DNA of 64,000 bases from Nitrososphaerota archaeon (GCA_027886865.1 JAPCJR010000003.1:67300-131299), one strand, 5' to 3'. Numbered from the stretch's first letter, positions 1 to 7,812 are shown. A program made the numbers and translations. The notes: generated by a model not told the origin, from the sequence alone.

Positions 1-201
1 CACGAACCTGGCGAACGCGCCGTAGTTCCGGACGTCGTCGCTCTCGGCGAGCCTCGCAAGGTCAGCCCTGCTGTCCGACGCCACGAAGAGCGATGGGGAC
101 CACCTGTCGACCAGCCTGCGCGTCCCGCCGCCCTTCAGCTTCAGCCAGACGACCATCTCCCCGGGTCGCCCGGGGTACAGGTCAAGTATCCAGCCCTTCA
201 T
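1..201 (-). CDS. polB: Family B DNA polymerase, N-terminal fragment (runs off left edge)
   Basis: Only the first 67 residues are in the window; the gene continues leftward past base 1. The start is ATG at 201, overlapping the upstream gene's TGA (ATGA), which implies translational coupling. The visible start (GWILDLYPGRPGEMVVWLK, then a LVDRWSPSLFV stretch) matches the N-terminal domain of archaeal replicative PolB, which typically opens with a W-x-L-D-x-Y-P element and a V-W-L-K strand. The polymerase and exonuclease catalytic motifs lie outside the window, so activity cannot be judged. It is the third gene of a leftward operon with a RecA-like paralogue and a small repeat protein. Assignment rests on the N-terminus alone. 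Confidence 0.72.
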   Translation of the reverse strand, partial: MKGWILDLYPGRPGEMVVWLKLKGGGTRRLVDRWSPSLFVASDSRADLARLAESDDVRNYGAFARFV

Positions 202-683
202 CCTTCGAGGCCTGCCTTCCTGGCCCCCGCACCTTCGCGCTCCAGCTTCTCGATGAGCCTGTGCTGGGCGAGCAGGATGCTCATGAAGAGTGCCTCCACG
301 GGAAACGGCGATGCCCTCGCTTGGATCGCGGGCGCGTTCTCGCACGCCGACGCGAGCATCCTGCGGAAGAGGGTCCTGTCCTCCTCCCTGAGGGCGCCGG
401 CGAAGGCTTCCCAGCTGCTCACCTCCTTTGCTACGTCTTGGTCTTCGAGGCTCATCGCGGCCCCTCCTCCCCCGCTCCCCCCGAGCGCCAGGTCGAGCTC
501 CTTGTAGTGGTGGAAGAGGACCGCCATGAAGACGCCCTCGAAGACCGATGTCCTGACCGCCATCGAGGACGCCGAAGTGTAGAGCCTCGCCTCGTCGAGC
601 ATCCGGTCGAATGCTTTCCTCTCGCTCCTTGGAAGCGCCGCCCTGAACCGCTTCCAGCTCTGGAGCTCAGCGACCTGCGCCAT
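198..683 (-). CDS. Uncharacterised protein with an internal duplication, polB operon
   Basis: A 161-residue protein I do not recognise. It is made of two related helical units, roughly residues 9-67 and 90-147, each with the same layout: S-W-x-x-F near the start, an R/F-x-R-M-L element about 20 residues later, then a hydrophobic stretch (VFMAVLFHHY in the first, ALFMSILLAQ in the second). A Gly-rich linker (about 68-76) joins them. There is no signal peptide or Cys motif. I chose the ATG at 683; longer open sequence upstream lies inside the preceding gene. It overlaps the RecA-like gene by 17 bases and polB by 4 bases, so all three are probably co-translated. A role as polymerase accessory factor is inference from position only. 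Confidence 0.75.
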   Translation of the reverse strand: MAQVAELQSWKRFRAALPRSERKAFDRMLDEARLYTSASSMAVRTSVFEGVFMAVLFHHYKELDLALGGSGGGGAAMSLEDQDVAKEVSSWEAFAGALREEDRTLFRRMLASACENAPAIQARASPFPVEALFMSILLAQHRLIEKLEREGAGARKAGLEG

Positions 684-1683
684 CCTGAACGAAGGGACGG
701 TTCTTCCCAAATCTTGGCACCCCCTGATGCCCAGCAAGCCCGAAGACCTCCTCATGCGCGAAGCTGACCGAAGACGACCTCCTAGTCGGGTGCTTCAGCA
801 GCGTCGCCCTGACCGCCTGCCTCTCCTGCTCGACGTCGAGCAGGACGTCTGCGAGGGAGGTGAGCTGGGTGTCGTAGGGCGACTCCATGGTCAGCGTCGC
901 GAGCACCAGCAGGTCCGGTCTCTTCGCCCTCCGCAGGCCCTCCGCTATCGCCCCGACCACCCTCTTCCCTTCGTTGAGGCTGAGGCTCGGGTCCTCGAAC
1001 ATCGAGAGCGGGTCGGAGACCACCACCAGCTTCGAGCCGAAATCGTCGACCGCCCGCGGGAGCACGCGCGTGAGCAGGTCTGCGAGCTGATAGACCGTGA
1101 AAGCCCTGCTCGTCGACACCCTCCTGAGCGCCCTCCTCGGGTCGACCCCGGCGCGCCTGGCGAAGGAAGAGAAGAGGTAGAGGTCGGAGCAGTTCCCGCC
1201 GTCCACGAACACCACCGTTGAGTCCATGCCTCCCGAAGCGGCCGGCAGCTGAGCTCTGAAACTGAGCAGCTCCGCGAGGACGCCGGCATACTGGCCCCGG
1301 AAGGCCACCAGCCCTCCCTTGTCGAGGGGTTCTATGAGTGCGTCGAGCGGGGGTAGGCCAGACCTGAACCCGCGCAGCGACTGCGCGCTGCGGAAGAAAC
1401 TCCGCCGTCGCTCGCTGCGGACGTGGGGCAAAGAGAGGGAGATCTCCGAGAACCCTTCTGACAGGCGGGTCGAGCTCCCCGATATCGTGCTCTCCAATAG
1501 GCTGCCGCACCCCGGGCATCGGTTCTCGAGGACCTCTATCACGCGCTCGGGGCCGCTGAGCCCCTTCGACGCTCTCAGGATGCACGAGCAGGCGGAGCAG
1601 AAGAAGACGAAGCGCTCCCTTTCGCCTTGGGCCGCGTCCTCGAACAGGTAACGCAGCCCCTGCGCGCTGCCGATGGTCGACAA
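667..1683 (-). CDS. RecA/RadA-fold paralogue with zinc-binding head and degenerate P-loop
   Basis: A 338-residue protein. The N-terminal part has Cys at about 29, 32, 34, 56 and 59 (CSACSC ... CPGC), a probable zinc-binding head. The remainder reads as a RecA-superfamily core: a VVFVDGG strand, then a Walker B-like LVVVSDPLS strand and further RadA-like spacing. The position expected for Walker A (about 128-136) reads FRGQYAGVL, without the GKT triplet, so ATP hydrolysis is doubtful. The start is TTG at 1683, with a TATA-like GGTTATATGC about 25 bases upstream (1704-1713), fitting a leaderless message. It is the first gene of the operon leading to polB. It may be an inactive recombination mediator or polymerase clamp-type partner; function is not established. 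Confidence 0.7.
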   Translation of the reverse strand: MSTIGSAQGLRYLFEDAAQGERERFVFFCSACSCILRASKGLSGPERVIEVLENRCPGCGSLLESTISGSSTRLSEGFSEISLSLPHVRSERRRSFFRSAQSLRGFRSGLPPLDALIEPLDKGGLVAFRGQYAGVLAELLSFRAQLPAASGGMDSTVVFVDGGNCSDLYLFSSFARRAGVDPRRALRRVSTSRAFTVYQLADLLTRVLPRAVDDFGSKLVVVSDPLSMFEDPSLSLNEGKRVVGAIAEGLRRAKRPDLLVLATLTMESPYDTQLTSLADVLLDVEQERQAVRATLLKHPTRRSSSVSFAHEEVFGLAGHQGVPRFGKNRPFVQDGAGR

Positions 1684-1703
1684 ACACGAGGGAGAGCGTC
1701 AGA

Positions 1704-1757
1704 GCATATAACCACCAATCAGAATTTTGGTGGAGTGGGTCCTGAAGCATTTAAGCG
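1704..1757. promoter_or_regulatory. Divergent promoter pair
   Basis: Two TATA-like boxes serve opposite genes. GGTTATATGC, read on the minus strand at 1704-1713, lies about 25 bases before the TTG start at 1683. GCATTTAAGCG at 1747-1757 lies about 25 bases before the TTG start at 1780. Both spacings fit leaderless archaeal transcription. Confidence 0.6.
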
Positions 1758-1779
1758 CCAGTTTCGGGGTCTCAAACTC

Positions 1780-3033
1780 TTGAAGCTCAAGCTGGGCGGG
1801 AACCTCTGGCACCACAGGGATTTCACGCGCTTTTGGTTCTCCGACACCGTGGACCAGTTCGGGAACCAGTTCAGCATCTTCGCGCTACCGGTGCTGGCGG
1901 TCCTGAGCCTGAACGCCACCTCCCTCGACATCGGCATAATCACAGCTCTCGCGATCGCGCCATATCCCATCCTCGGGCTCTTCGTGGGCGTCTGGGCGGA
2001 CAGGTTCAGGAAGAGGAGGATAATGGTGATCTGTAACTTCGGCAGGATGGTGACGCTCGCCTCGGTCCCCGTGGCGTTCGTGCTCAAGGCGCTCAGTCTG
2101 ACGCAGCTCTTCGCCGTCGCGCTCATCGCCGGGATATTCTCGGTCTTCTTCGACATTTCGTATCAGGCCTACCTCCCGATACTCATCGAGAGGAACGACC
2201 TCATCGAAGGCAACCAGAAACTCCAGCTCAGCGCGTCGGGGGCCCAGGTCGCCGGTCCCGGGATAGCCGGGTTCGTCTACCAGGTCATCGGAGGGGCGTT
2301 CACCGTCGCGGTGGACGCCGTCGGGTACCTGGTCTCGGCGGTCGCCCTGCTCGCCGTGAAGAAAGACGAGCCGCCGAAGGTGCGGAAGGAGGGAGACCCC
2401 GCGCCGGACTTCTTCGCGGAGATGAAGGAGGGCCTGGACGTCGTACTCGGCAACAGATATCTGCGCATGATAGCGGGGTCCACGGCGACCAGTAACTTCG
2501 GGACGAACATGGTCCAGGCCGTCTTGGTGATATTCGTCCTCAGGGACCTGCACTTCACAACCAGCGAGTACGGGGTAGTCCTGTCTATAGGGGCTCTGGG
2601 CTTCCTTGCTGGCGTCCTGGCGGTGAACCGCCTCACTGCGAGGCTCGGGCTAGGGCGGACACTGGCGCTGTCGATCACGGTGCCGGCCGCGTTCATCCTC
2701 TACCCGCTCGCCCTGGTGGGTTATCCGTTCCTCGTCCTCTCCGCGGTCTCCTTCGTCGCAGGCCTGAGCGTCCCCATCTACAACGTGAACCAGATCAGCC
2801 TGAGGCAAGCGATCACGCCGGACCGTCTCCAGGGCAGGATGAACGCCACCGTACGCACAATCATCTGGGGCACGATTCCCGTCGGCTCGCTGGTCGGCGG
2901 CCTTCTGGGCGTCGAGATAGGCGTGGTCGACACGATATACATCGGGAGCGTGATGGCGGGGCTCGCCGGTGCCTGGATAGTGCTCGGGCCCGTCATCAAG
3001 CTGAAGAAACCGCCGGAGTCCGTGGCCGACTGA
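1780..3033 (+). CDS. Major facilitator superfamily (MFS) transporter
   Basis: An integral membrane transporter of about 417 residues with about 12 hydrophobic segments, close to the usual MFS size. After a short cytoplasmic start (LWHHRDFTRFW) comes the first helix, and the loop after the second helix carries the MFS signature GVWADRFRKRR. A second, weaker copy of this loop pattern follows the central cytoplasmic loop (NRLTARLGLGRTLA). I chose TTG at 1780 because a TATA-like GCATTTAAG lies about 25 bases before it and homologues of this type begin with the W-x-H-R-D-F element; the reading frame stays open upstream but that part looks non-coding. The substrate cannot be told from sequence; these proteins are usually drug or metabolite exporters. 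Confidence 0.88.
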   Translation: MKLKLGGNLWHHRDFTRFWFSDTVDQFGNQFSIFALPVLAVLSLNATSLDIGIITALAIAPYPILGLFVGVWADRFRKRRIMVICNFGRMVTLASVPVAFVLKALSLTQLFAVALIAGIFSVFFDISYQAYLPILIERNDLIEGNQKLQLSASGAQVAGPGIAGFVYQVIGGAFTVAVDAVGYLVSAVALLAVKKDEPPKVRKEGDPAPDFFAEMKEGLDVVLGNRYLRMIAGSTATSNFGTNMVQAVLVIFVLRDLHFTTSEYGVVLSIGALGFLAGVLAVNRLTARLGLGRTLALSITVPAAFILYPLALVGYPFLVLSAVSFVAGLSVPIYNVNQISLRQAITPDRLQGRMNATVRTIIWGTIPVGSLVGGLLGVEIGVVDTIYIGSVMAGLAGAWIVLGPVIKLKKPPESVAD

Positions 3034-3084
3034 GGTCGGAACGGATTTAAGCCGAGCGGCGCTCGGGCCGGTCGAAGGTCGAGC

Positions 3085-3942
3085 GTGGCATCGAGAAGCA
3101 TTATCATAGCATCCGTCTCCGTGCTCCTCGGGTCGGCCGTCGCATTCTTCAACATGCTCGAATGGTCGTCAATCCAGAACTCCGTCGTGGCCGCGAGCGA
3201 CCCCAAGTCGATAGTCTCCGACTTCTTCGTGGCGCAGGCCCTCTCGACGGTCCTCGTGGTGACCGGCTTCTACCAGATCTACAAGCTGATGGTCGCGAGA
3301 AGGGGCGCCGAGACGCCGTCACTCCTCTCCGTCATGGGAGACGCGCTCGCGTCCAAGAAGGCGCTGAGGATAGGCGTGGTGGTGGCCGTCGCATATGCAG
3401 CGGTCTACTCCTTCTTCTCAAGCCTCATCGTGTATCAGCCAGGCGTGAACTTCGCCCAGACATACGGGGTCAGCCAGCCCGGCTGGGCGTACGTCGCGTG
3501 CTGCGGAGACGTGGGGACGGTACCCAAGCTCATCGTGTACCTCTCGCCCTCGCTGCACCTCGGAATGCAGCTCGTCCCGCTCACGCTGCTTTTCCTGTTT
3601 CTGGTCCCCATCCTCGTCGGCTTCAACGCGGCGCTAAGCTTCTACGCTCTCAGGGTATCGTCGTTCCCCCTCACCGGGAGGTGGCTCGTCAGTTCCGGTG
3701 CCGTGGTGGGACTGTTCACCGCCTGTCCTACCTGCGCGGGGCTGTTTCTCGCGAGCTCCGTGGGAGGCATAGGCACGACGCTCGCGGTCGCGCTCGCACC
3801 CTACCAGCTCCTCTTCGTGGCGATCACCCTTCCCGTGCTGCTGTTCGGCCCTCTGTTCACCGCCCTGAGCGTGAAGAGGTCCTACGAGGCCAGCTGCAGG
3901 GTGCCCGTGCTTCCGGTCAGTGGCAAAATCCCAAGTGGATAA
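3085..3942 (+). CDS. Polytopic membrane protein with CPTC motif, next to ctaB
   Basis: A 285-residue protein with about six to seven hydrophobic segments and a GTG start. Two cysteine features stand out: a C-C-G-D loop (about 146-149) and T-A-C-P-T-C-A-G (about 212-219) at the start of a membrane helix. The CxxC resembles redox or copper-binding motifs, but I do not recognise the family. It lies 54 bases upstream of ctaB, with its own TATA-like GGATTTAAGC (about 3041-3050) and another (GTTTAAAT, 3945-3952) before ctaB. Position beside heme A synthesis genes suggests a role in cytochrome oxidase biogenesis or thiol/copper handling; this is inference. Confidence 0.7.
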   Translation: MASRSIIIASVSVLLGSAVAFFNMLEWSSIQNSVVAASDPKSIVSDFFVAQALSTVLVVTGFYQIYKLMVARRGAETPSLLSVMGDALASKKALRIGVVVAVAYAAVYSFFSSLIVYQPGVNFAQTYGVSQPGWAYVACCGDVGTVPKLIVYLSPSLHLGMQLVPLTLLFLFLVPILVGFNAALSFYALRVSSFPLTGRWLVSSGAVVGLFTACPTCAGLFLASSVGGIGTTLAVALAPYQLLFVAITLPVLLFGPLFTALSVKRSYEASCRVPVLPVSGKIPSG

Positions 3943-3996
3943 TTGTTTAAATCGCTAGCTATAGCGCAGCCGACAGTTTCGCAGGTACATTGACAC

Positions 3997-4857
3997 TTGA
4001 CACTTAGGGACTATGTCCGTCTTGTAAAGCCGAAGATCATCCCACTGCTGATCCTCGTCGCCATAGCCTCTGCGATCATCGCCGCGCGAGGGATCCCGTC
4101 TCCCATCGTTCTCGTCGGTCTCTTCGTCGCCGGTACTCTCTCCTCGGCGGGCGCCCTCGCGATCAACAGCTACCTCGAGATCGACATCGACTCCAAGATG
4201 AAGCGGACCATGAGCAGGCCGCTCCCTTCGAAGACCGTCCCTAGACGCAACGCCCTGGCTTTCGGGGCCTCGCTTCTAGCCCTCGGCGTCGTTATTTCAT
4301 ATCTGACGCTGACCGTCTACGCGACGCTCTTCATAGCCCTGGGCGCCGTCGTCTATATCGAAGTCTATACGGTCTTCCTCAAACCGCGGACGAGCTGGAA
4401 CATCGTCCTCGGAGGGTTCGCAGGGAGCTGCGCAGCGCTGGCCGGGTGGTACGCCGTGACCCTTGCGGACCCACTGATAGCCTGGGTTCTCGCCGCCCTC
4501 GTCTTCGTCTGGACGCCCAGCCATTTCTGGAGCTTGGCCGTTATCACAGAGTCTGACTATTCGGCTGCAGGGATCCCGATGCTCCCGTCGGTTGTGGGTA
4601 GCAAGAAGGCCGCTCAGTTCATAGTCGCCAACACGCTGCTCCTTATCCCGATCAGCCTCCTGTTCTACCTCTATCTCGCGGGTACCGGGGAGCTGATCTA
4701 CCTCGTCGGCGCGTTCATCTTCGACGCGGGGATACTCGCGACCAACGTCAAGCTGCTCCTGAAACCGACCAAAGCGAACGCCTTCCTCGCGTTCAAGTTC
4801 TCGAGTCCATACCTCGCGGTGATCTTCCTGCTGGGGTGCGTGGCCGTACTTGTCTAG
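3997..4857 (+). CDS. ctaB: Protoheme IX farnesyltransferase (heme O synthase)
   Basis: Transfers a farnesyl group to heme b to make heme O, the precursor of heme A for aa3-type oxidases; it acts in the membrane. The 286-residue UbiA-family protein has about eight to nine hydrophobic segments. The first Asp-rich motif is N-S-Y-L-E-I-D-I-D followed by K-M-K-R-T-M-S-R-P-L-P, the classic CtaB signature, and the second is E-S-D-Y-S-A-A-G-I-P-M-L-P. The start is TTG at 3997, giving a normal N-terminus (LRDYVRLVKPK). A TATA-like GTTTAAAT is about 45 bases upstream. A tnpB element separates it from ctaA, its usual partner. Confidence 0.93.
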   Translation: MTLRDYVRLVKPKIIPLLILVAIASAIIAARGIPSPIVLVGLFVAGTLSSAGALAINSYLEIDIDSKMKRTMSRPLPSKTVPRRNALAFGASLLALGVVISYLTLTVYATLFIALGAVVYIEVYTVFLKPRTSWNIVLGGFAGSCAALAGWYAVTLADPLIAWVLAALVFVWTPSHFWSLAVITESDYSAAGIPMLPSVVGSKKAAQFIVANTLLLIPISLLFYLYLAGTGELIYLVGAFIFDAGILATNVKLLLKPTKANAFLAFKFSSPYLAVIFLLGCVAVLV

Positions 4858-4858
4858 A

Positions 4859-6130
4859 TTCTACTGCGTCTGCTGCGCATGGCCGCTTAAATGTGGTTCT
4901 CGGATGAATCCATGTGCTCGCGAGGAAGTCTGTTAAGCAGAGGTTCGCTTCGCCACCGTCAATAGAACCTCTGATGGAGTCCTTCCGCCTGATGTGCAAC
5001 GATGCCATCAGAATCGGCCTCGCTGCTGACGCTTCATCGCTGAAACGCCTCTCAAAGCTGAGCTACGGGGAGCTGAGACGATACGGCGGCGTTCCATCTT
5101 ACTACAAGCTCTGTGCGATATCCAAGGCCGCTGGGATTCTCGCCGCAAGGAAGAAATCCATCAGGCGCGGATTCCCCACAAAGACTCCCTATCTCTCGAA
5201 GCCCCTTCTCGTCTCGTGCTACGGATTCAAGGTCGAGGACGCTTCGCTTCTCGTCCCTCTCGGCGAACGTCGATTCGAGCGCATACCTCTGAACGCGCAC
5301 ACGCTCGTAGTCTTATCGCAACCAGGCGTGAAGGTCCGCTCCTTCACTCTGACCGCGGGCTCGCTCTCGCTCTGCATCGCGAAGGAGGCCGACGAGATAT
5401 CCGTCGAAGGAGTGGTGGGCATCGACAGGAACCTGAGAAATGTGACCGTCGGGAACGCCGAACGGGTCATCTACTACGATGTCTCGCGTGTGGTGGATAT
5501 AGCCGAGAACACAAGAAGCATCGTCCGCTCGTTCAGACGAAACGATGACCGGATCAGGAAGCAACTAGCGGAGAAGTATGGACGAAGGAGGCAGGAGCGG
5601 GTAAGACAGATCCTCAACCGCGTCTCGAAGACAGCCGTCTTAGAAGCTAAGAGGAACAGGCAGGCAATCGCGTTCGAAGACATCGGAGGCATCAGGAAGC
5701 TATATCGAAAGGGGAACGGCCAGGGCCACAACTTCAGAGGCAAGATGAACTCGTGGCCGTTCTACGAGCTGAAGAGGCAGGTGGAATACAAGGCTGCGTG
5801 GGAGGGCGTGCCGGTCGTCACGCTCTCAGCGAAGGAGACTAGGGGCACCACTATGGACTGTCCGCGATGCGGGGAGAGACTCCAAGCGGCGGTCCGAGGC
5901 GACAGCCAGCGCTATCGCCAGCTGTGGTGCGAAGGCTGCAAGAGGTGGGATGACCGCGACCTGGTAGCGGTGATGAACATCTCACGCAGGGGTTGGGTGA
6001 GGTTCGCCCAATCACAGGGACAAGGCGAGGCAGGTGAAGCGGTGAAAGGGGACCCTGAAGGCGGGAGACCGCAGGTAATCCTTAGAGTCGATGCCTCGAA
6101 GCTGTGTCATGTACAGCAGACACAGTAGAA
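4859..6130 (+). mobile_element. tnpB element bounded by 23-bp imperfect inverted repeats
   Basis: The left end at 4859-4881 (TTCTACTGCGTCTGCTG then CGCATG) and the reverse complement of the right end at 6108-6130 match at 20 of 23 positions; the outer 17 bases match at 16. The right repeat includes the last codons and stop of tnpB. The left repeat begins two bases after the ctaB stop. The element is 1272 bp, encodes tnpB only, and has no tnpA. I see no target-site duplication beside the ends. Inverted ends of this kind are not typical of IS200/IS605 or IS607 elements, so the ends may reflect a TIR transposon that carries tnpB, or RNA structure. Confidence 0.72.
4914..6128 (+). CDS. tnpB: TnpB RNA-guided nuclease, IS200/IS605-IS1341 type
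   Basis: A 404-residue TnpB, ancestor-type relative of Cas12 nucleases, which uses an RNA from the transposon end to cut DNA. The RuvC pieces are all visible: RuvC-I G-I-D-R-N-L-R-N-V at about 170, RuvC-II I-A-F-E-D-I at about 250, the zinc finger C-P-R-C ... C-E-G-C at about 316-341, and RuvC-III W-D-D-R-D-L-V-A-V-M-N-I at about 344-355. The D, E and D catalytic residues therefore appear intact. The start is GTG at 4914, with CGCTTAAATG about 25 bases before it, just inside the left inverted repeat. No TnpA is nearby, so it is either immobile or mobilised in trans. Confidence 0.9.
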   Translation: MLARKSVKQRFASPPSIEPLMESFRLMCNDAIRIGLAADASSLKRLSKLSYGELRRYGGVPSYYKLCAISKAAGILAARKKSIRRGFPTKTPYLSKPLLVSCYGFKVEDASLLVPLGERRFERIPLNAHTLVVLSQPGVKVRSFTLTAGSLSLCIAKEADEISVEGVVGIDRNLRNVTVGNAERVIYYDVSRVVDIAENTRSIVRSFRRNDDRIRKQLAEKYGRRRQERVRQILNRVSKTAVLEAKRNRQAIAFEDIGGIRKLYRKGNGQGHNFRGKMNSWPFYELKRQVEYKAAWEGVPVVTLSAKETRGTTMDCPRCGERLQAAVRGDSQRYRQLWCEGCKRWDDRDLVAVMNISRRGWVRFAQSQGQGEAGEAVKGDPEGGRPQVILRVDASKLCHVQQTQ

Positions 6131-6178
6131 CCGCGCGAAACTCTTAACTAATCTTTCGGGACGGCGTCCCAAAGCGGC

Positions 6179-6655
6179 ATGAGCCTCGGAAAGTATCTGG
6201 TCTACGCCACCATCCTCTCGACGTTCATCCTGATAGTTTGGGGCGCATACCTGACCGCAGGAAACTGGGGAGGCGACTGCGGGACGACGACGGGCGGGTC
6301 CCTGGTCAGCAGCGACTGGCCCTTCTGCAATGGGAGCCTCGCGATACCCAACCCAGCCGTCAGCTACGGCGCTCTCGTCGAGTACATCCACAGGACCCTC
6401 AGCGTCGTCGTATCCGTCTTCCTTGTCGCCACCACGATCGTCGTATGGCGCATGAAGCCGCGACCGATAGCCGCCGCGAGGGCGCTGCTCCTGTCTTTGG
6501 CCATGCTAATCGTGCAGGTGGGCCTGGGTGACGTGGTCGTCAACTCGGACCTCAACGCCGCGGTCACCGCGCTCCATCTGGCCAATGCCACCGCCTTGTT
6601 CGCGGTGATGGTCGTGGCCGGCGTCTACATGCACATACGCGAGAAACCCGCGTAG
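6179..6655 (+). CDS. ctaA: Heme A synthase, single-module (four-helix) archaeal form
   Basis: Oxidises heme O to heme A for cytochrome aa3. The protein is 158 residues with four hydrophobic segments, half the size of bacterial CtaA, as known for archaeal one-module enzymes that probably dimerise. Visible signatures are G-A-Y-L-T-A-G-N-W-G-G-D-C in the first loop, D-W-P-F-C-N-G (second Cys of the loop pair), the heme-ligand region E-Y-I-H-R-T-L-S and a second His in A-L-H-L-A-N-A. The ATG at 6179 follows a small GGGAC-GTCCC hairpin at 6159-6171 just downstream of the tnpB element. A TCTTAACT box (6141-6148) may be its promoter. Confidence 0.88.
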   Translation: MSLGKYLVYATILSTFILIVWGAYLTAGNWGGDCGTTTGGSLVSSDWPFCNGSLAIPNPAVSYGALVEYIHRTLSVVVSVFLVATTIVVWRMKPRPIAAARALLLSLAMLIVQVGLGDVVVNSDLNAAVTALHLANATALFAVMVVAGVYMHIREKPA

Positions 6656-6692
6656 AGCAACACAGAAAACCACGCACCGTCCCGCACTCGAC

Positions 6693-7172
6693 GTGTCGGA
6701 GCAGGTCAGGTTCGTCGCTGACGCGATGCTGGGGAGCCTCGCGCGGAAACTCAGGATATTCGGGTTCGATACCGTTTACTTCAGAGAGGGGCCCGATTCG
6801 GAGCTGCTCGCGCTCGCCAAGGCTCAGGGGCGCATCGTCCTCACCTCCGACCGGGCGCTGGCCGCCGTCGCAAAAAGACGAGCCGTCGCGGCCCTCCTGG
6901 TCGAGGGGCGCAGCGAACGCGAGAGGCTCGCTTCGCTTGAACAAGGGGCAACGCGGGAGTCTCTCTTCCTCAAGGCCGGCGCCTCGAGGTGCGCCCTCTG
7001 CAACACGCCTCTCGAGCGGCTGAAACGCCTGGACGTCGAAGCAGACCTCCCCGCTGGGGTCAAGCGCCACCACAGGGTCTATTATCGCTGTCCGGAATGC
7101 GACAAACTCTACTGGAAGGGCAGCCACTGGAGGAAGCTGATGCGGCTGTCGTCGATCCTCCCACGACAATAA
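6693..7172 (+). CDS. Mut7-C RNase domain protein (PIN-like, formerly DUF82)
   Basis: A 159-residue protein with a GTG start. The N-terminus (F-V-A-D-A-M-L-G-S-L-A-R-K-L-R) is the signature of the Mut7-C family, a PIN-like fold whose Asp residues bind metal; further acidic positions include T-S-D-R-A. The C-terminal half is a zinc ribbon with C-A-L-C-N and C-P-E-C-D followed by the family-typical Y-W-K-G-S-H-W. The family is predicted to be an RNase; the substrate is unknown. It lies 37 bases after ctaA in the same direction. Confidence 0.88.
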   Translation: MSEQVRFVADAMLGSLARKLRIFGFDTVYFREGPDSELLALAKAQGRIVLTSDRALAAVAKRRAVAALLVEGRSERERLASLEQGATRESLFLKAGASRCALCNTPLERLKRLDVEADLPAGVKRHHRVYYRCPECDKLYWKGSHWRKLMRLSSILPRQ

Positions 7173-7203
7173 CAATTTAACTCCGCGAAAGGCGCTACAA
7201 TCG

Positions 7204-7806
7204 ATGCCTCTCACGAAGGAACAGGGCGAGGAGCTGGTCAGGCTCGCCCGCAATACGGTCGACGACTTTGTGAGAGGGGATGACATAGCGAGGCCCGGAG
7301 GAGGGAACGAACCGTTCCTGAAGGAGGTGCGAGGCGCATTTGTAACGCTCAAGAACAGGGATGGGAGTCTGAGAGGCTGCATCGGCTTCCCATACCCGAT
7401 CAAGGAGCTCGGGGAGGCGGTCGTCGAAGCATCGATCAGCGCGGCGGCCTACGACCCGCGCTTCCCGAAGGTGGAGCCGACCGAGCTCGACGGGCTGCTG
7501 GTGGAGGTGAGCGCCCTCACTAAACCGGAGAAGCTCGAGTGGTCGTCGCCCAAGGAGCTGCCTAAGCGAGTGAGGATAGGCGTCGACGGCCTCATCGTCT
7601 CCAACGCGCTGACGAGCGGGCTCCTCCTGCCGCAGGTCGCGACCGAGTACAAGCTCTCCCCAGAAGACTTTCTCTCCGACACATGCCTCAAGGCGGGGCT
7701 CCGGGCCGACTCGTGGCTCACCGACAAGATAGTTGTGCAGAGGTTCCAGGCCGAAGTCTTCTCAGAGACCTCTCCCCGGGGAAAGGTCAAGAGAGAACTG
7801 GGTTAG
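7204..7806 (+). CDS. AMMECR1 domain protein
   Basis: A 200-residue protein that is a full-length match to the conserved AMMECR1 family found in archaea and eukaryotes. The family core R-G-C-I-G-F-P-Y-P (about 58-66) and D-P-R-F-P, the V-E-V-S-A-L-T element, and the C-terminal G-L-L-L-P-Q-V-A and T-C-L-K-A-G-L segments are all present, including conserved Cys residues. The molecular role is unknown; links to radical-SAM or Memo-type proteins have been proposed for the family. A TATA-like CAATTTAAC (about 7171-7179) precedes the ATG by about 28 bases, so it is probably leaderless and starts its own unit. Confidence 0.92.
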   Translation: MPLTKEQGEELVRLARNTVDDFVRGDDIARPGGGNEPFLKEVRGAFVTLKNRDGSLRGCIGFPYPIKELGEAVVEASISAAAYDPRFPKVEPTELDGLLVEVSALTKPEKLEWSSPKELPKRVRIGVDGLIVSNALTSGLLLPQVATEYKLSPEDFLSDTCLKAGLRADSWLTDKIVVQRFQAEVFSETSPRGKVKRELG

Positions 7807-7812
7807 AGCTAG

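Noticed and set aside
93..767. Rightward open frames opposite polB and the small operon gene
   Set aside because: They are low-complexity, rich in Arg and Pro, and arise from the high-GC antisense strand of coupled genes.
4846..6140. Target-site duplication next to the tnpB element
   Set aside because: The bases flanking the two ends (GTCTAGA left, CCGCGCG right) do not match.
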